Shown here in pieces: positions 47,775 through 56,010 of a stretch of 64,000 bases of DNA. The stretch is from contig JAPPAR010000025.1 of the NCBI GenBank assembly GCA_026705445.1, forward strand, positions 1-64,000. The letters run 5' to 3'. Each line of letters opens with the position of its first letter. Position 1 is the stretch's first letter. Both the position numbers and the translations under genes were made by a program. Below the pieces are notes generated by a model. That model had not been told where the DNA came from. It ran no database searches and worked only from the letters and a program-made list of their open reading frames with translations. The DNA is from Candidatus Dadabacteria bacterium. GTDB lineage: Bacteria > Desulfobacterota_D > UBA1144 > Nemesobacterales > Nemesobacteraceae.

Positions 47775-48757
47775 TACCCATCTCCGGCGGCTTCGGCTTT
47801 GGAATCGGCAACCTCGATACTGCGGCTGAGGGATTCCACGATAGTATCCACGTTGCTTCTGAACATCCCTATGTAGCTGCCCTCTTCTGTTCCCGGGCTC
47901 CCCATCGAGTCCGAGTAAAGACTGCCGCCTATCCGGACATCAAAACCTCTTGCCTTCACCGAGGCCCGAAGGGCACGCATGTATCTGGGAGAGATGGAAG
48001 TTTCAACGAAAACTGCCGGAATTTTTCGCTCGGCAACTACCCTTGAGAGATTCTGTATATCCGCAACGCTCGCTTCAGAATCGGTACTTATTCCCTGAAG
48101 CCCCATTACCTCAAATCCGTAACCTCTTCCGAAATAATTAAAAGCGTCGTGGGCCGTTATAAGCACCCTTCTTTCGTGATGCAACAAGGCTATCTTCTTC
48201 TGTATGTAAGACTGTAAAAGGCTCAGTTCTTTGAGATAGGATTCGGCGTTCTGCTTGTAGATACCGGCGTTTTGCGGGTCGTAGAGTGAGAAAGCCTCCA
48301 TGACCACCTTGGCCGCTTTTTTCCACAGAGTGACATCAAACCAGATATGCGGATCGTAGTATCCTTCGTATTCCTCGGGAGAAAGAAGCAAGGACTTGTC
48401 GATTCCCTCCGCGACGCCCACGGTGAATATCCCGCTTTTTTTCATCTGCGCAAGAACATCCGTAATCTTTCCCTCGAGGTGAAGACCGTTATAAAAAATC
48501 ATGTCGGCTCCGGCAAGCTTTTCCACGTCCCCGGCGCTCGCCTTGTAAAGATGCGGGTCAACCCCGGTTCCCATGAGCGAGACGACCTCCGCTTTTTCCC
48601 CGGCGATGTTCTTGACCAGGTCTCCGATCATAGCGGTGGTAGTAACCACTTTTATCGTGCCTTCTCTTTTTACGCTTCCGCTACTTTCAGCGCAGGCTCC
48701 GCAGAGCACCAGCAATCCAGAAAGCAGAAAGAACCTTATGCCCGTTATCATTCTCAT
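47774..48757 (-). CDS. Manganese/iron-binding lipoprotein (TroA/PsaA type)
   Basis: The 327-residue cluster 9 substrate-binding protein. Lipobox LCGAC gives a lipidated Cys near residue 22. Metal ligands can be read as His in VDPHLYKAS, His in YDPHIWFD, Glu in VFVETSISPR and Asp in YSDSMGSPG. The His-His-Glu-Asp set is that of Mn/Fe binders such as PsaA, whereas ZnuA uses three His, and there is no His-rich loop, so manganese or iron is the likelier cargo. Confidence 0.92.
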   Translation of the reverse strand: MRMITGIRFFLLSGLLVLCGACAESSGSVKREGTIKVVTTTAMIGDLVKNIAGEKAEVVSLMGTGVDPHLYKASAGDVEKLAGADMIFYNGLHLEGKITDVLAQMKKSGIFTVGVAEGIDKSLLLSPEEYEGYYDPHIWFDVTLWKKAAKVVMEAFSLYDPQNAGIYKQNAESYLKELSLLQSYIQKKIALLHHERRVLITAHDAFNYFGRGYGFEVMGLQGISTDSEASVADIQNLSRVVAERKIPAVFVETSISPRYMRALRASVKARGFDVRIGGSLYSDSMGSPGTEEGSYIGMFRSNVDTIVESLSRSIEVADSKAEAAGDG

Positions 48758-48768
48758 TTTTTCCTCTC

Positions 48769-49428
48769 TCAGTTGTTCGCTTTCTCAACCAGTATGTACT
48801 TGGCAGCGTTTCGCCCTATGGGATATTCCTTCCCGGTCAGTTCGACGATTATGGGGCCCTTAAAAGGCTGCTTCGAAACAACTGTCATCTCGGTCTCGGG
48901 ATAAAGACCTATCCCGCCCAGGTAACGAAGCAGTTCCGGGTCATGATCGCTCACTTCAACCACTCTCACCAAGGTGTCAGGCTCCACATCCACAAGAGCA
49001 TCGCACTCCCTCACGATCATGGTGCCGTCTCGGCGCGGAATCGGCGAACCATGCGGGTCGGTCACCGGATAACCAAGAAACTTGTCGATCCTGTCTTCAA
49101 GATCCTCTGAGAGCACGTGTTCCCATTTCTCGGCTTCCTGGTGCACCTGGTCCCAGGGAACACCTAGCGCCTCCTTGAGGTAAAGCTCGATAAGCCGGTG
49201 ATGTCTGATTATCTCAAGAGCTATTTTCCTGCCAGCGGGAGTAAGCTTCACTCCCTGGTAGCGCTTGTGGGTTATGAGCTTTTTCTCCGAGAGCTTCTTC
49301 ACCATGCTCGTCACCGAAGCCGGAGACACGCCCAGTTTTTCAGAAAGCGCACTGGTCGAAACCTTCCCCTCGGAAGTCTCAACCTCGTAAATGGTCTTCA
49401 GGTAATCCTCTATTGATTGCGAAAGCAT
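48769..49428 (-). CDS. DtxR-family metal-dependent repressor with FeoA-like domain
   Basis: A 219-residue regulator. The N-terminal winged helix (SIEDYLKTIYEVE..., VSPASVTSMVKKLSEKKLI) is followed by the metal-binding dimer domain (RHHRLIELYLKEALGVPWDQVHQEAEKWEH; LGYPVTDPHGSPIP) and a C-terminal SH3/FeoA domain (LRYLGGIGLYPETEMTVV). It is the first gene of the uptake operon, 11 nt before the binding-protein gene, and should repress the operon when metal is plentiful through the palindrome at 49486-49501. Confidence 0.93.
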   Translation of the reverse strand: MLSQSIEDYLKTIYEVETSEGKVSTSALSEKLGVSPASVTSMVKKLSEKKLITHKRYQGVKLTPAGRKIALEIIRHHRLIELYLKEALGVPWDQVHQEAEKWEHVLSEDLEDRIDKFLGYPVTDPHGSPIPRRDGTMIVRECDALVDVEPDTLVRVVEVSDHDPELLRYLGGIGLYPETEMTVVSKQPFKGPIIVELTGKEYPIGRNAAKYILVEKANN

Positions 49429-49485
49429 CTTTTTTCTCTTTATCCAAGCAAAAGCCGCTTAAGATTCAGACAGGCAAAAAATTAT

Positions 49486-49501
49486 TTTAGTCTTGTCTAA
49501 A
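49486..49501. promoter_or_regulatory. Candidate operator of the DtxR-family repressor
   Basis: TTTAG-TCTTGT-CTAAA is an inverted repeat 58 nt upstream of the regulator gene. Read on the minus strand it overlaps a TAAAAT that fits a -10 element, so binding would block RNA polymerase. TTTAG/CTAAA half-sites resemble the ends of known DtxR/MntR-family boxes. Assigned by symmetry and position. Confidence 0.6.
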
Positions 49502-49562
49502 TTTGTTTTTAATTCTAGCAAAAACCTGTGTGCTGTCAAGGGAAAGTTCAGAGGTTATATTC

Positions 49563-49584
49563 AGCCGGGAGAAAATTCCCGGTT
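49563..49584 (-). terminator. Stem-loop after the Cache-domain gene, weak terminator candidate
   Basis: AGCCGGGA and TCCCGGTT form an 8 bp stem (one G-U pair) around a 6 nt loop, 22 nt past the stop of the minus-strand gene. It is not followed by a T-run on that strand, so it may be a processing or factor-dependent site and not an intrinsic terminator. Confidence 0.3.
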
Positions 49585-49605
49585 CCTTTGTTTCGCTCGC
49601 TCTAT

Positions 49606-51051
49606 CTAAATATGCTTTCTCAGAAAAACGGCCGAGAACAAGACAAATGCTATCAAAAACAGGTTAAGCAAATTACTTTGAGGCGTATGGGTGGTTGCGG
49701 CGATTGCGCACCCTTCGTCATCTTCTTTGCAATATTCTGCGTTGTCGAGATAAATTCCTGAACCGACGATACGCCAAGACGGGGGAGTATCCGAAGGAGC
49801 AAAAGGTGGTGTTACGTCTATCACCTCAATATAGCCTTTCTTTATAGAGAAGCCCGGGACTTCGTTTTTTTCAAGATAGCCCTCGTTGTTGTCCTCAAGA
49901 GTCTCGGGATGGTCCCAATGATATGTGACGAAGCCGTGATTCCCCACTGCCAAATCTGCCAGGTCCCCGCTTCCATCTGTCACTGCATTGCGAAAAGCTT
50001 CCAGGATATTTGCTCCGTCGCACTGAATCGGGTCAGGGTCGGTTAATGAGACGCTTAGTCCATAGAGATGGAAATCGAGCCCGTTTATGACTGCGGTGCC
50101 GTCCTCGGGAGACAGCATGAAGGGATATATAGAACCCTCCCTGTAATCTCCTCTGGCAAGACAGCCTGTTGTACTGAGAGCTATCCGGACAGATTTTTCT
50201 CCGAGTTCTTCCTCCGCAGACTGTATCTGTTCCGGTGTGCTGCCCGGAACAAGCCCTGTGGCAATGGAGACGAGTCCGGGTTCATCTCTGAGTAGCTGCA
50301 GTGCTATCCTGTCCTGGCGTGCCTTCAATCCCTCGGCAACTGCTTTCACATACTGTACAAGCGATTCTTCCTTCTCTTGCGGATCTTGTTCATCGTTAAC
50401 CTGCTTTGCGGTAACAGGAAGGCTGAACAGGGGATCATTACAGTTAGGATTGTCCCTCTCGATTAGATTGTAGTCATCCCTTGCGTGATGAAAACCCACT
50501 ACATTGATTGTACGGCCACCGGCGGAGAAGATGTCCACGCTCATTGCACATACCATTCTATCTTGTCCGTCATAGTGGTAATCTACGCATGCCGGTTCCT
50601 CGCTGTCGAGCAGAGCCTCCATGGTTATGGTCGTCATGCCGTCCCCATTTCTAAACTCAAAGGAAGGAAAATATTTTTTGAAATGCAGGTCGGGATACAA
50701 TCCATGGTTTACTATATATCCCTCGGGGTTTACAAGGATGGAGTAGACTTCACCATTATTGAAGACTCCCAGATCCCTCGCCCGTTGTCCCAATATCACT
50801 AATTCTCTGGCTTGCTCCGGGCGACTAAGGTTTGAGTCCTCCTGGATCAGTGCAATGTGCTCTGCCAAGTGACGGGCCATTTTCTCTATGGAAGCCTCGT
50901 CTCCAACACCGATGTTTTCCACATCTATATCGAGGTCTGGACTATGGGAATAACCCCTGTATTCATGAGCGGACGCTTCGGTGCCGAATAAGAAACTAAC
51001 ACCAAGTGCAAAAAACAGACTTAACAAAATCCCGTGCATTTTAATCTTCAC
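49606..51051 (-). CDS. Exported double-Cache protein with C-terminal sorting-type anchor
   Basis: A 481-residue exported protein. The signal peptide ends at TEASA (about residue 28). Two small-molecule-sensor-like Cache modules follow: the first contains YSILVNPEGYIVNHGLYPDL and NVVGFHHARDDYN; the second contains YPFMLSPEDGTAVINGLDFHL, GNHGFVTYHWDHPE, and WRIVGSGIYLDN, the single-Cache_2 pattern. No output domain is present. The C-terminus has a Cys (GCAIAATTH), a hydrophobic helix (LLNLFLIAFVLFSAVFL) and basic RKH, like CTERM sorting signals. I choose GTG 51051 because GGAGAGG lies 8 nt upstream; the frame is open to 51114. Confidence 0.7.
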   Translation of the reverse strand: MKIKMHGILLSLFFALGVSFLFGTEASAHEYRGYSHSPDLDIDVENIGVGDEASIEKMARHLAEHIALIQEDSNLSRPEQARELVILGQRARDLGVFNNGEVYSILVNPEGYIVNHGLYPDLHFKKYFPSFEFRNGDGMTTITMEALLDSEEPACVDYHYDGQDRMVCAMSVDIFSAGGRTINVVGFHHARDDYNLIERDNPNCNDPLFSLPVTAKQVNDEQDPQEKEESLVQYVKAVAEGLKARQDRIALQLLRDEPGLVSIATGLVPGSTPEQIQSAEEELGEKSVRIALSTTGCLARGDYREGSIYPFMLSPEDGTAVINGLDFHLYGLSVSLTDPDPIQCDGANILEAFRNAVTDGSGDLADLAVGNHGFVTYHWDHPETLEDNNEGYLEKNEVPGFSIKKGYIEVIDVTPPFAPSDTPPSWRIVGSGIYLDNAEYCKEDDEGCAIAATTHTPQSNLLNLFLIAFVLFSAVFLRKHI

Positions 51052-51295
51052 GCTAATTACCTCTCCAATAATTTTTTTTACCGAACTTAAATAACAATGA
51101 CGGCCAACAGCCATCTTATTAAATCAAGGCTGAAGTTGAAATGCAATAAATACATGGGGAAAGGTCAAAGAACATCAAGTACGCACTCTATGGAATGCAG
51201 GAAGGAAAATCAAAACCTAAGAGCTTGGTAGAATTCTATATAATTCCAAAATTCGAAGTTTTAAAAAGAGGTATTTATGCCTTAGAATAAGCCCC

Positions 51296-52111
51296 ATGCG
51301 GAAGCAGCAGCATAAAAGAATAAAACCCCTTGCGGGCGTGGCAGGTCTTGTCTGCTTCTTCCTCCTTACCCTCTCCGCAGGTTCCACAACAGAAAACAAG
51401 GAAAATCCTCCGAGCCGGACTACCTTCAAGGTGCTTAACTCTTTTCCGCACGACCCAACCGCCTTCACTCAGGGTCTTGCCTACAGAGACGGTTTCCTTT
51501 ATGAAAGTACCGGACTATACGGAAAGTCATCTCTTAGGAAAACGGATCCTGCCACGGGGAAAGTGCTCGCCAAGACAGATCTCCCCCGGGAATTTTTCGG
51601 CGAAGGTCTTACCATAATAGGCAACAGCATATACCAGCTCACCTGGAGGTCCAGACAGGGTTTCATATACGACAAAGGGAGCCTGCAGCAGAAAGAATCG
51701 TTTACCTATCTCACCGAAGGCTGGGGACTTACCGACGACGGAACTCAACTCATAATGAGCGACGGGACCGAAAAACTGTATTTTCTTTCCCCTAGGAACT
51801 TCGGGATAACGAAAGTCTTAAGCGTAAAGGAGAATGGATCGGCAGTCACCATGCTTAACGAGCTTGAATACGTGGAGGGAAAAATCTACTGCAATATATG
51901 GCAGTCGGACGATATAGTGGTCGTAGATTCCTACAGCGGCATGGTGGAGAGACGGATAAACTTGGGGGAACTAAGGGAAAGGCTGAGCTTTCCGGACAAA
52001 GCGGGAGTGCTGAACGGAATCGCCTGGAAACCCTCCTCCCGCACTTTTCTTATCACCGGAAAGAACTGGTCTGAGATTTTCGAGATAAGATTCGGTTCCC
52101 CTTTCCCTTGA
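51296..52111 (+). CDS. Glutaminyl-peptide cyclotransferase (plant/bacterial beta-propeller type)
   Basis: A 271-residue exported enzyme converting N-terminal Gln to pyroglutamate. After a signal segment (residues 12-30), the family opening VLNSFPHDPTAFTQGLAYRDGFLYESTGLYGKS reads in order, with FGEGLTI, LTWRSRQGFIYD, EGWGLTDDG, NELEYVEGKIYCNIWQSDDI and the closing LNGIAWKPSSRTFLITGKNW. These match the conserved blades of the papaya-type glutaminyl cyclase. It stands alone. Confidence 0.92.
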   Translation: MRKQQHKRIKPLAGVAGLVCFFLLTLSAGSTTENKENPPSRTTFKVLNSFPHDPTAFTQGLAYRDGFLYESTGLYGKSSLRKTDPATGKVLAKTDLPREFFGEGLTIIGNSIYQLTWRSRQGFIYDKGSLQQKESFTYLTEGWGLTDDGTQLIMSDGTEKLYFLSPRNFGITKVLSVKENGSAVTMLNELEYVEGKIYCNIWQSDDIVVVDSYSGMVERRINLGELRERLSFPDKAGVLNGIAWKPSSRTFLITGKNWSEIFEIRFGSPFP

Positions 52112-52150
52112 ACCGGAAACCCAAGCGGGTAGACTCATTTCCCCTTCTGT

Positions 52151-52224
52151 GTCCCCGTAGCTCAGTTGGATAGAGCGCAGGATTCCTAATCCTGAGGCCG
52201 CAGGTTCGAATCCTGCCGGGGACG
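52151..52224 (+). tRNA. tRNA-Arg (CCU)
   Basis: Acceptor GTCCCCG pairs with CGGGGAC; D-arm GCTC-AGTTGGATA-GAGC; anticodon stem-loop CAGGA-TTCCTAA-TCCTG with anticodon CCT; T-arm GCAGG-TTCGAAT-CCTGC; discriminator G. CCA is not encoded. It reads AGG codons, which core genes here use heavily. Confidence 0.96.
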
Positions 52225-52238
52225 CGCCAGCAAAAACC

Positions 52239-52931
52239 CTACGAAAAAAATTGCCTGAATATCACCCAGATGATCTTCACCCCGGCCATAAAGCTTCCCG
52301 TGATTGTTCCGGTTACCTTTGAAGTTCCTATTCTCTTCCTGTAACTCACCGGAACCTCTGTGCAGCGAAGCCCTTTTTTGGCGGCCTTCACCTGCATCTC
52401 AACCGTCCATCCGAAAGTCCTGTCTCTCATGCCAAGAGAAAGGAGCTTGTCGTATCTTATGGCCCTGAAGGGACCAAGGTCGGTAAAGCTCACTCCGTAA
52501 AACAGCTTTATAAGCCTGGTCGCCACATAGTTGCCCACAAGGGCCTGAGGCAGAAGCGCCCCCCTCTGTCTTTCACCGATGGTTCTTGACCCTATGACGA
52601 GATCATATCCGCCCTCGGTTATCGGTGAGATGAGGGTTTTCATTTCTCCCGGATAATCAGAATAGTCTCCATCCAGAAACGCTACAATATCAGGAGGATA
52701 CGGAGAGTTCTTAATGTAATCTATCCCCACAAGGCAAGCCTGCCCGTACCCTCTTCTCTCTTCGTCTATGACCGTAGCTCCGCAGCCCGAGGCAACGCTT
52801 GCCGTGGAGTCGGTCGAACCATTGTTAACGACCACTATCTCCGTAACGAGGTCCCGGGGAATATCCCCGATCACCTGCCCTATGGAGCGCTCTTCGTTTA
52901 AGGCAGGGATTATAACAACCGTCTTTTCCAT
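52239..52931 (-). CDS. GT2-family glycosyltransferase (polyprenyl-phosphate mannosyl/glucosyltransferase-like)
   Basis: A 230-residue GT-A enzyme: VVIIPALNEERSIGQVI at the N-terminus, VVNNGSTDST, the DxD motif in VAFLDGDYSDYP and the acceptor-site VPVSYRKRIGTSKVTG near the end. Proteins of this size usually transfer a sugar to a polyprenyl phosphate. The start is the ATG at 52931; a TTG at 52958 would overlap the addA stop. A hydrophobic C-terminus may associate with membrane. Confidence 0.9.
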   Translation of the reverse strand: MEKTVVIIPALNEERSIGQVIGDIPRDLVTEIVVVNNGSTDSTASVASGCGATVIDEERRGYGQACLVGIDYIKNSPYPPDIVAFLDGDYSDYPGEMKTLISPITEGGYDLVIGSRTIGERQRGALLPQALVGNYVATRLIKLFYGVSFTDLGPFRAIRYDKLLSLGMRDRTFGWTVEMQVKAAKKGLRCTEVPVSYRKRIGTSKVTGTITGSFMAGVKIIWVIFRQFFS

Positions 52932-52938
52932 GGGACTT

Positions 52939-55900
52939 TTATATGGAGACAAGCTCAACCTGCGGGATAAGAACTATGTGGCGCGAAAGCAGTGGTTTTT
53001 CGAATCTTGAGCGTATGGCTTCGCAGTAACCGTCCATCTGCTCTTCGTAAGCCTCACGGGCGTCTTCATTCATCGATTTTCTGTACTTATAATCAAAAAG
53101 ACGCATTCCCCCATCCTCTTCCGTCAGAAGGTCTATTCTGCCCCTTCTCGAAGCACCCTCACCGGGATCAAAGACAAATTTAAGCTCTCTTCTGATTTCC
53201 CGAGCCTCGCCTATAAAGGAAAAGAGCTCGGACTCTAGAAAATTCGAGGAAAGTTCCAGCAGCAGTTCCTTCATATTCGGGTTTGAAACAAGAAATTCCC
53301 CCAGAACGAACTCAATCTCTTTCTCGGCCGTTTCCTCCCTGAAATCCCAGACCTCAAGGAACCTGTGCATTATGCTTCCCGCTCTCTCCGGATCCTTTAA
53401 GCGGTCAGTAGGAGAAAACAGGTCTGGAAGCGGGGAGATCTCCGCCCGCTTTGGCTTATCCTCCCTGCCGTATGTGGGTTCCATGTATTTAAGCTGCAGA
53501 GGAACTTCCGTTTCCAAGGAGGAAGTATCCGGGGAGTCGGGTCCTTTTGAAGTTCCCCCCTCGTAGAAGCCCGGAAAAGAAATTCCCCAAGTGTCGTCTG
53601 TAAACCCTTTCGGCATTTCAAGACACCGGGAAGAGAGGGAAAGCCTCGAATCAATAAGCTCGGCGAAGCTTCCTTTTTCCACCTGCATCCGCTCCTCTTT
53701 GGCCAGACGGCGGCCGCTGAAACATATGAAAAGTCTTTCCTCGGCCCGGGTCATGGCCACATAGAGCGCCCTTCTCTCTTCCCAGGCCTCTTTTTTCTCA
53801 ACGCGGGATTTAAGATCCTCCCAATTATCCGAAGAGGAAGCCGGGTATCTGACTACAAAACCTTTTTTGATATCCGCCATCACCCTTTCAGACGGCGTCA
53901 CCCTTCTGTAGTTAGTGTTGCAGAGAAAAACGGTATGAAATTCAAGCCCTTTCGCCCCGTGAACCGTCAAAAGTTTCACTACCCCGCTGTCGTTTGTTTC
54001 CTCAAAAACCTGCTCTTCTTCGTAAGTTCGACGCATGGAATCAAAGTGCTCAACTACTTGGCGAAGCCCGTACCCCTTGTGCGAGACCAGGTTTTCTGTC
54101 ATCAGGAGAACCTTCTTCAGGTTCAGATACTTGGCCTTTCCATCCGGAAGCGCCAGGACCGCGGAGGAATAGCCAAGCCCGTTTACAGCGAAATCGACCG
54201 CCCTGAAGGCATCTCCGTTAACGTATTCCCTTCTCTTTTCATCAAGAAAACGAATGTATTGCCCGACTCGGGAGCCGTTTTCTCTTCCCTCTACCCGGAA
54301 ATGGGAGAAAAGCTCGTCATCCGACGCTCCGAAGTAAGGAGATCTGAGCACCGAGGCCCGAGCCAATAGATCCTGAGGGTCAAGAAAGTATGTGAGCATG
54401 CATATAACGTCCCTTACCTCGGGAAGGTCGTAGAAACCGCGCCCAATGCGGGACTGAAACCTTATCCCTTCCTTCGCAAGCGCTTTTTCGTATACAGAGA
54501 CGTTTGAAGACCTTCTGAACAGAAGAGCAATTTCTTCTGAGGATTCCTTCCGTATCTCTTTTATCCTTGACGCCACGGCGCGGGCTTCAAGTTCGATCGA
54601 CTCGTCGGCCTTCGCGCCTTCGCAAGCGATTATTTCCACCGAAATACCGGGGCCGGGCCGCGAAACGGGAACTGTCATCTTTTCGTAATATCCTTCGGGG
54701 AAGGTGCCGGCGAAAAAAACATTGAAAAAATCTATGAGACTACCGCTGGAGCGGTAGTTGGCCGCAAAGGATATTTTCTCGAAATCCCCAGTCTGAAGTA
54801 TCTTCCCGAACGTCTCCGGCTCGGCTCCCCTGAAACCGTAAACGGACTGGTTCACGTCACCGACTACAATAAGACTGCCTCCGGAGTCACCGTCCGTGAG
54901 AAGATTCATCAATCTGAGCTGAAGGGAATCAGTATCCTGGAATTCGTCAACTATAATAAACTTTAGGAAATTTCTGTAATAGCCTAATATTTCAGGATTT
55001 TTCTCGAAGAGTTCAATTGTGAGACGTATCATGTCCTCATACTCTATTTTCTCCTCAAGGATCTTCCTCTCTCTTAGAAAACGATGCGCGTCGCCGGATA
55101 AATCAAGATAGATAGAATTGATTTCCGAATCGTAATGTCCCATTACTGAAAAGACCGTGTCAACAAGCGCAAGCCTCGACTGCTCAACCTCGGACTTCGT
55201 CATCTCCTTTCTTGCCTCTTCATAAACGGCCCTCAGATAGCGAATATTCCGGTCAAGGCCCAGAGTCATATCTATTTTCCCGCTTAAATCCTGCAGGATC
55301 TGCTTTCTCCTTTTGGACTGGGACGAAAGAACGGAAATATAGTCCCCAATCCTCATGTGAAGATTTTCATCCATGGATTCAAGCGCTTCTGAATCGGGGT
55401 TTTTGGGGCCGGGGTTCTCTCCGTAATAGGAAAAAGGAGGAATCAGATGGAGCCTTGCCGCTTCTTTCAGTATCATCGCCATGATCTTCATAATCTGGGC
55501 ATAATCATAAGATTCCATCTCGAGAAGTCTCTGGAGCCCAGGGTCACCCTCCTCGATCTTCATGAGAAGAAACTTGCCGATATTTTGTTCGTAAAAAGCA
55601 TTCTCCTCGGAACCTTCAATCACGGAGAAATTAAGCGGGAGCCCCGAATCAAAGACGTTTTCTCTCAGTATCCCTGAACAGAAACTGTGGATAGTTCCTA
55701 TGGGAGCGGAGAAAAACTTCCTGCGCCACCCCTCGGCTATATTTCCTCTGTGGCCGTAATCCTCAATATACTTCGTAATCTCGGAACTTATTCTGGATTT
55801 CAGTTCTGCAGCGGCGTTTTCCGTAAAGGTAACGGCCACAATTTGAGGAATATCCGCTTCTTCTCCCTCCAGAATCCCCAGATACCTAGCTATTATGGCT

Positions 55901-56007
55901 CTTGTCTTTCCCGAACCCGCCCCCGCCCTGACCGCCACTTTTCTTGCCGGGCGAAGTATCAGGGACTGCTCTTCGTTAAGATCTAAGAAGTTGGAAACTT
56001 TCTCCAT
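52939..56007 (-). CDS. addA: AddA-like ATP-dependent helicase-nuclease
   Basis: A 1022-residue UvrD/RecB-type helicase with nuclease, which processes double-strand breaks for RecA. Walker A AVRAGAGSGKTRAII (residues 25-39), VTFTENAAAELKSRI (Ia), VDEFQDTDSLQ (II), VGDVNQSVYGFRGAEP (III), TVHGAKGLEFHTVFL (V) and YVAMTRAEERLF (VI) are intact. The C-terminus has the PD-(D/E)xK nuclease site GRIDLL...LFDYKYRK (about 955-980). It follows addB by 3 nt. Confidence 0.92.
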   Translation of the reverse strand: MEKVSNFLDLNEEQSLILRPARKVAVRAGAGSGKTRAIIARYLGILEGEEADIPQIVAVTFTENAAAELKSRISSEITKYIEDYGHRGNIAEGWRRKFFSAPIGTIHSFCSGILRENVFDSGLPLNFSVIEGSEENAFYEQNIGKFLLMKIEEGDPGLQRLLEMESYDYAQIMKIMAMILKEAARLHLIPPFSYYGENPGPKNPDSEALESMDENLHMRIGDYISVLSSQSKRRKQILQDLSGKIDMTLGLDRNIRYLRAVYEEARKEMTKSEVEQSRLALVDTVFSVMGHYDSEINSIYLDLSGDAHRFLRERKILEEKIEYEDMIRLTIELFEKNPEILGYYRNFLKFIIVDEFQDTDSLQLRLMNLLTDGDSGGSLIVVGDVNQSVYGFRGAEPETFGKILQTGDFEKISFAANYRSSGSLIDFFNVFFAGTFPEGYYEKMTVPVSRPGPGISVEIIACEGAKADESIELEARAVASRIKEIRKESSEEIALLFRRSSNVSVYEKALAKEGIRFQSRIGRGFYDLPEVRDVICMLTYFLDPQDLLARASVLRSPYFGASDDELFSHFRVEGRENGSRVGQYIRFLDEKRREYVNGDAFRAVDFAVNGLGYSSAVLALPDGKAKYLNLKKVLLMTENLVSHKGYGLRQVVEHFDSMRRTYEEEQVFEETNDSGVVKLLTVHGAKGLEFHTVFLCNTNYRRVTPSERVMADIKKGFVVRYPASSSDNWEDLKSRVEKKEAWEERRALYVAMTRAEERLFICFSGRRLAKEERMQVEKGSFAELIDSRLSLSSRCLEMPKGFTDDTWGISFPGFYEGGTSKGPDSPDTSSLETEVPLQLKYMEPTYGREDKPKRAEISPLPDLFSPTDRLKDPERAGSIMHRFLEVWDFREETAEKEIEFVLGEFLVSNPNMKELLLELSSNFLESELFSFIGEAREIRRELKFVFDPGEGASRRGRIDLLTEEDGGMRLFDYKYRKSMNEDAREAYEEQMDGYCEAIRSRFEKPLLSRHIVLIPQVELVSI

Positions 56008-56010
56008 GGC

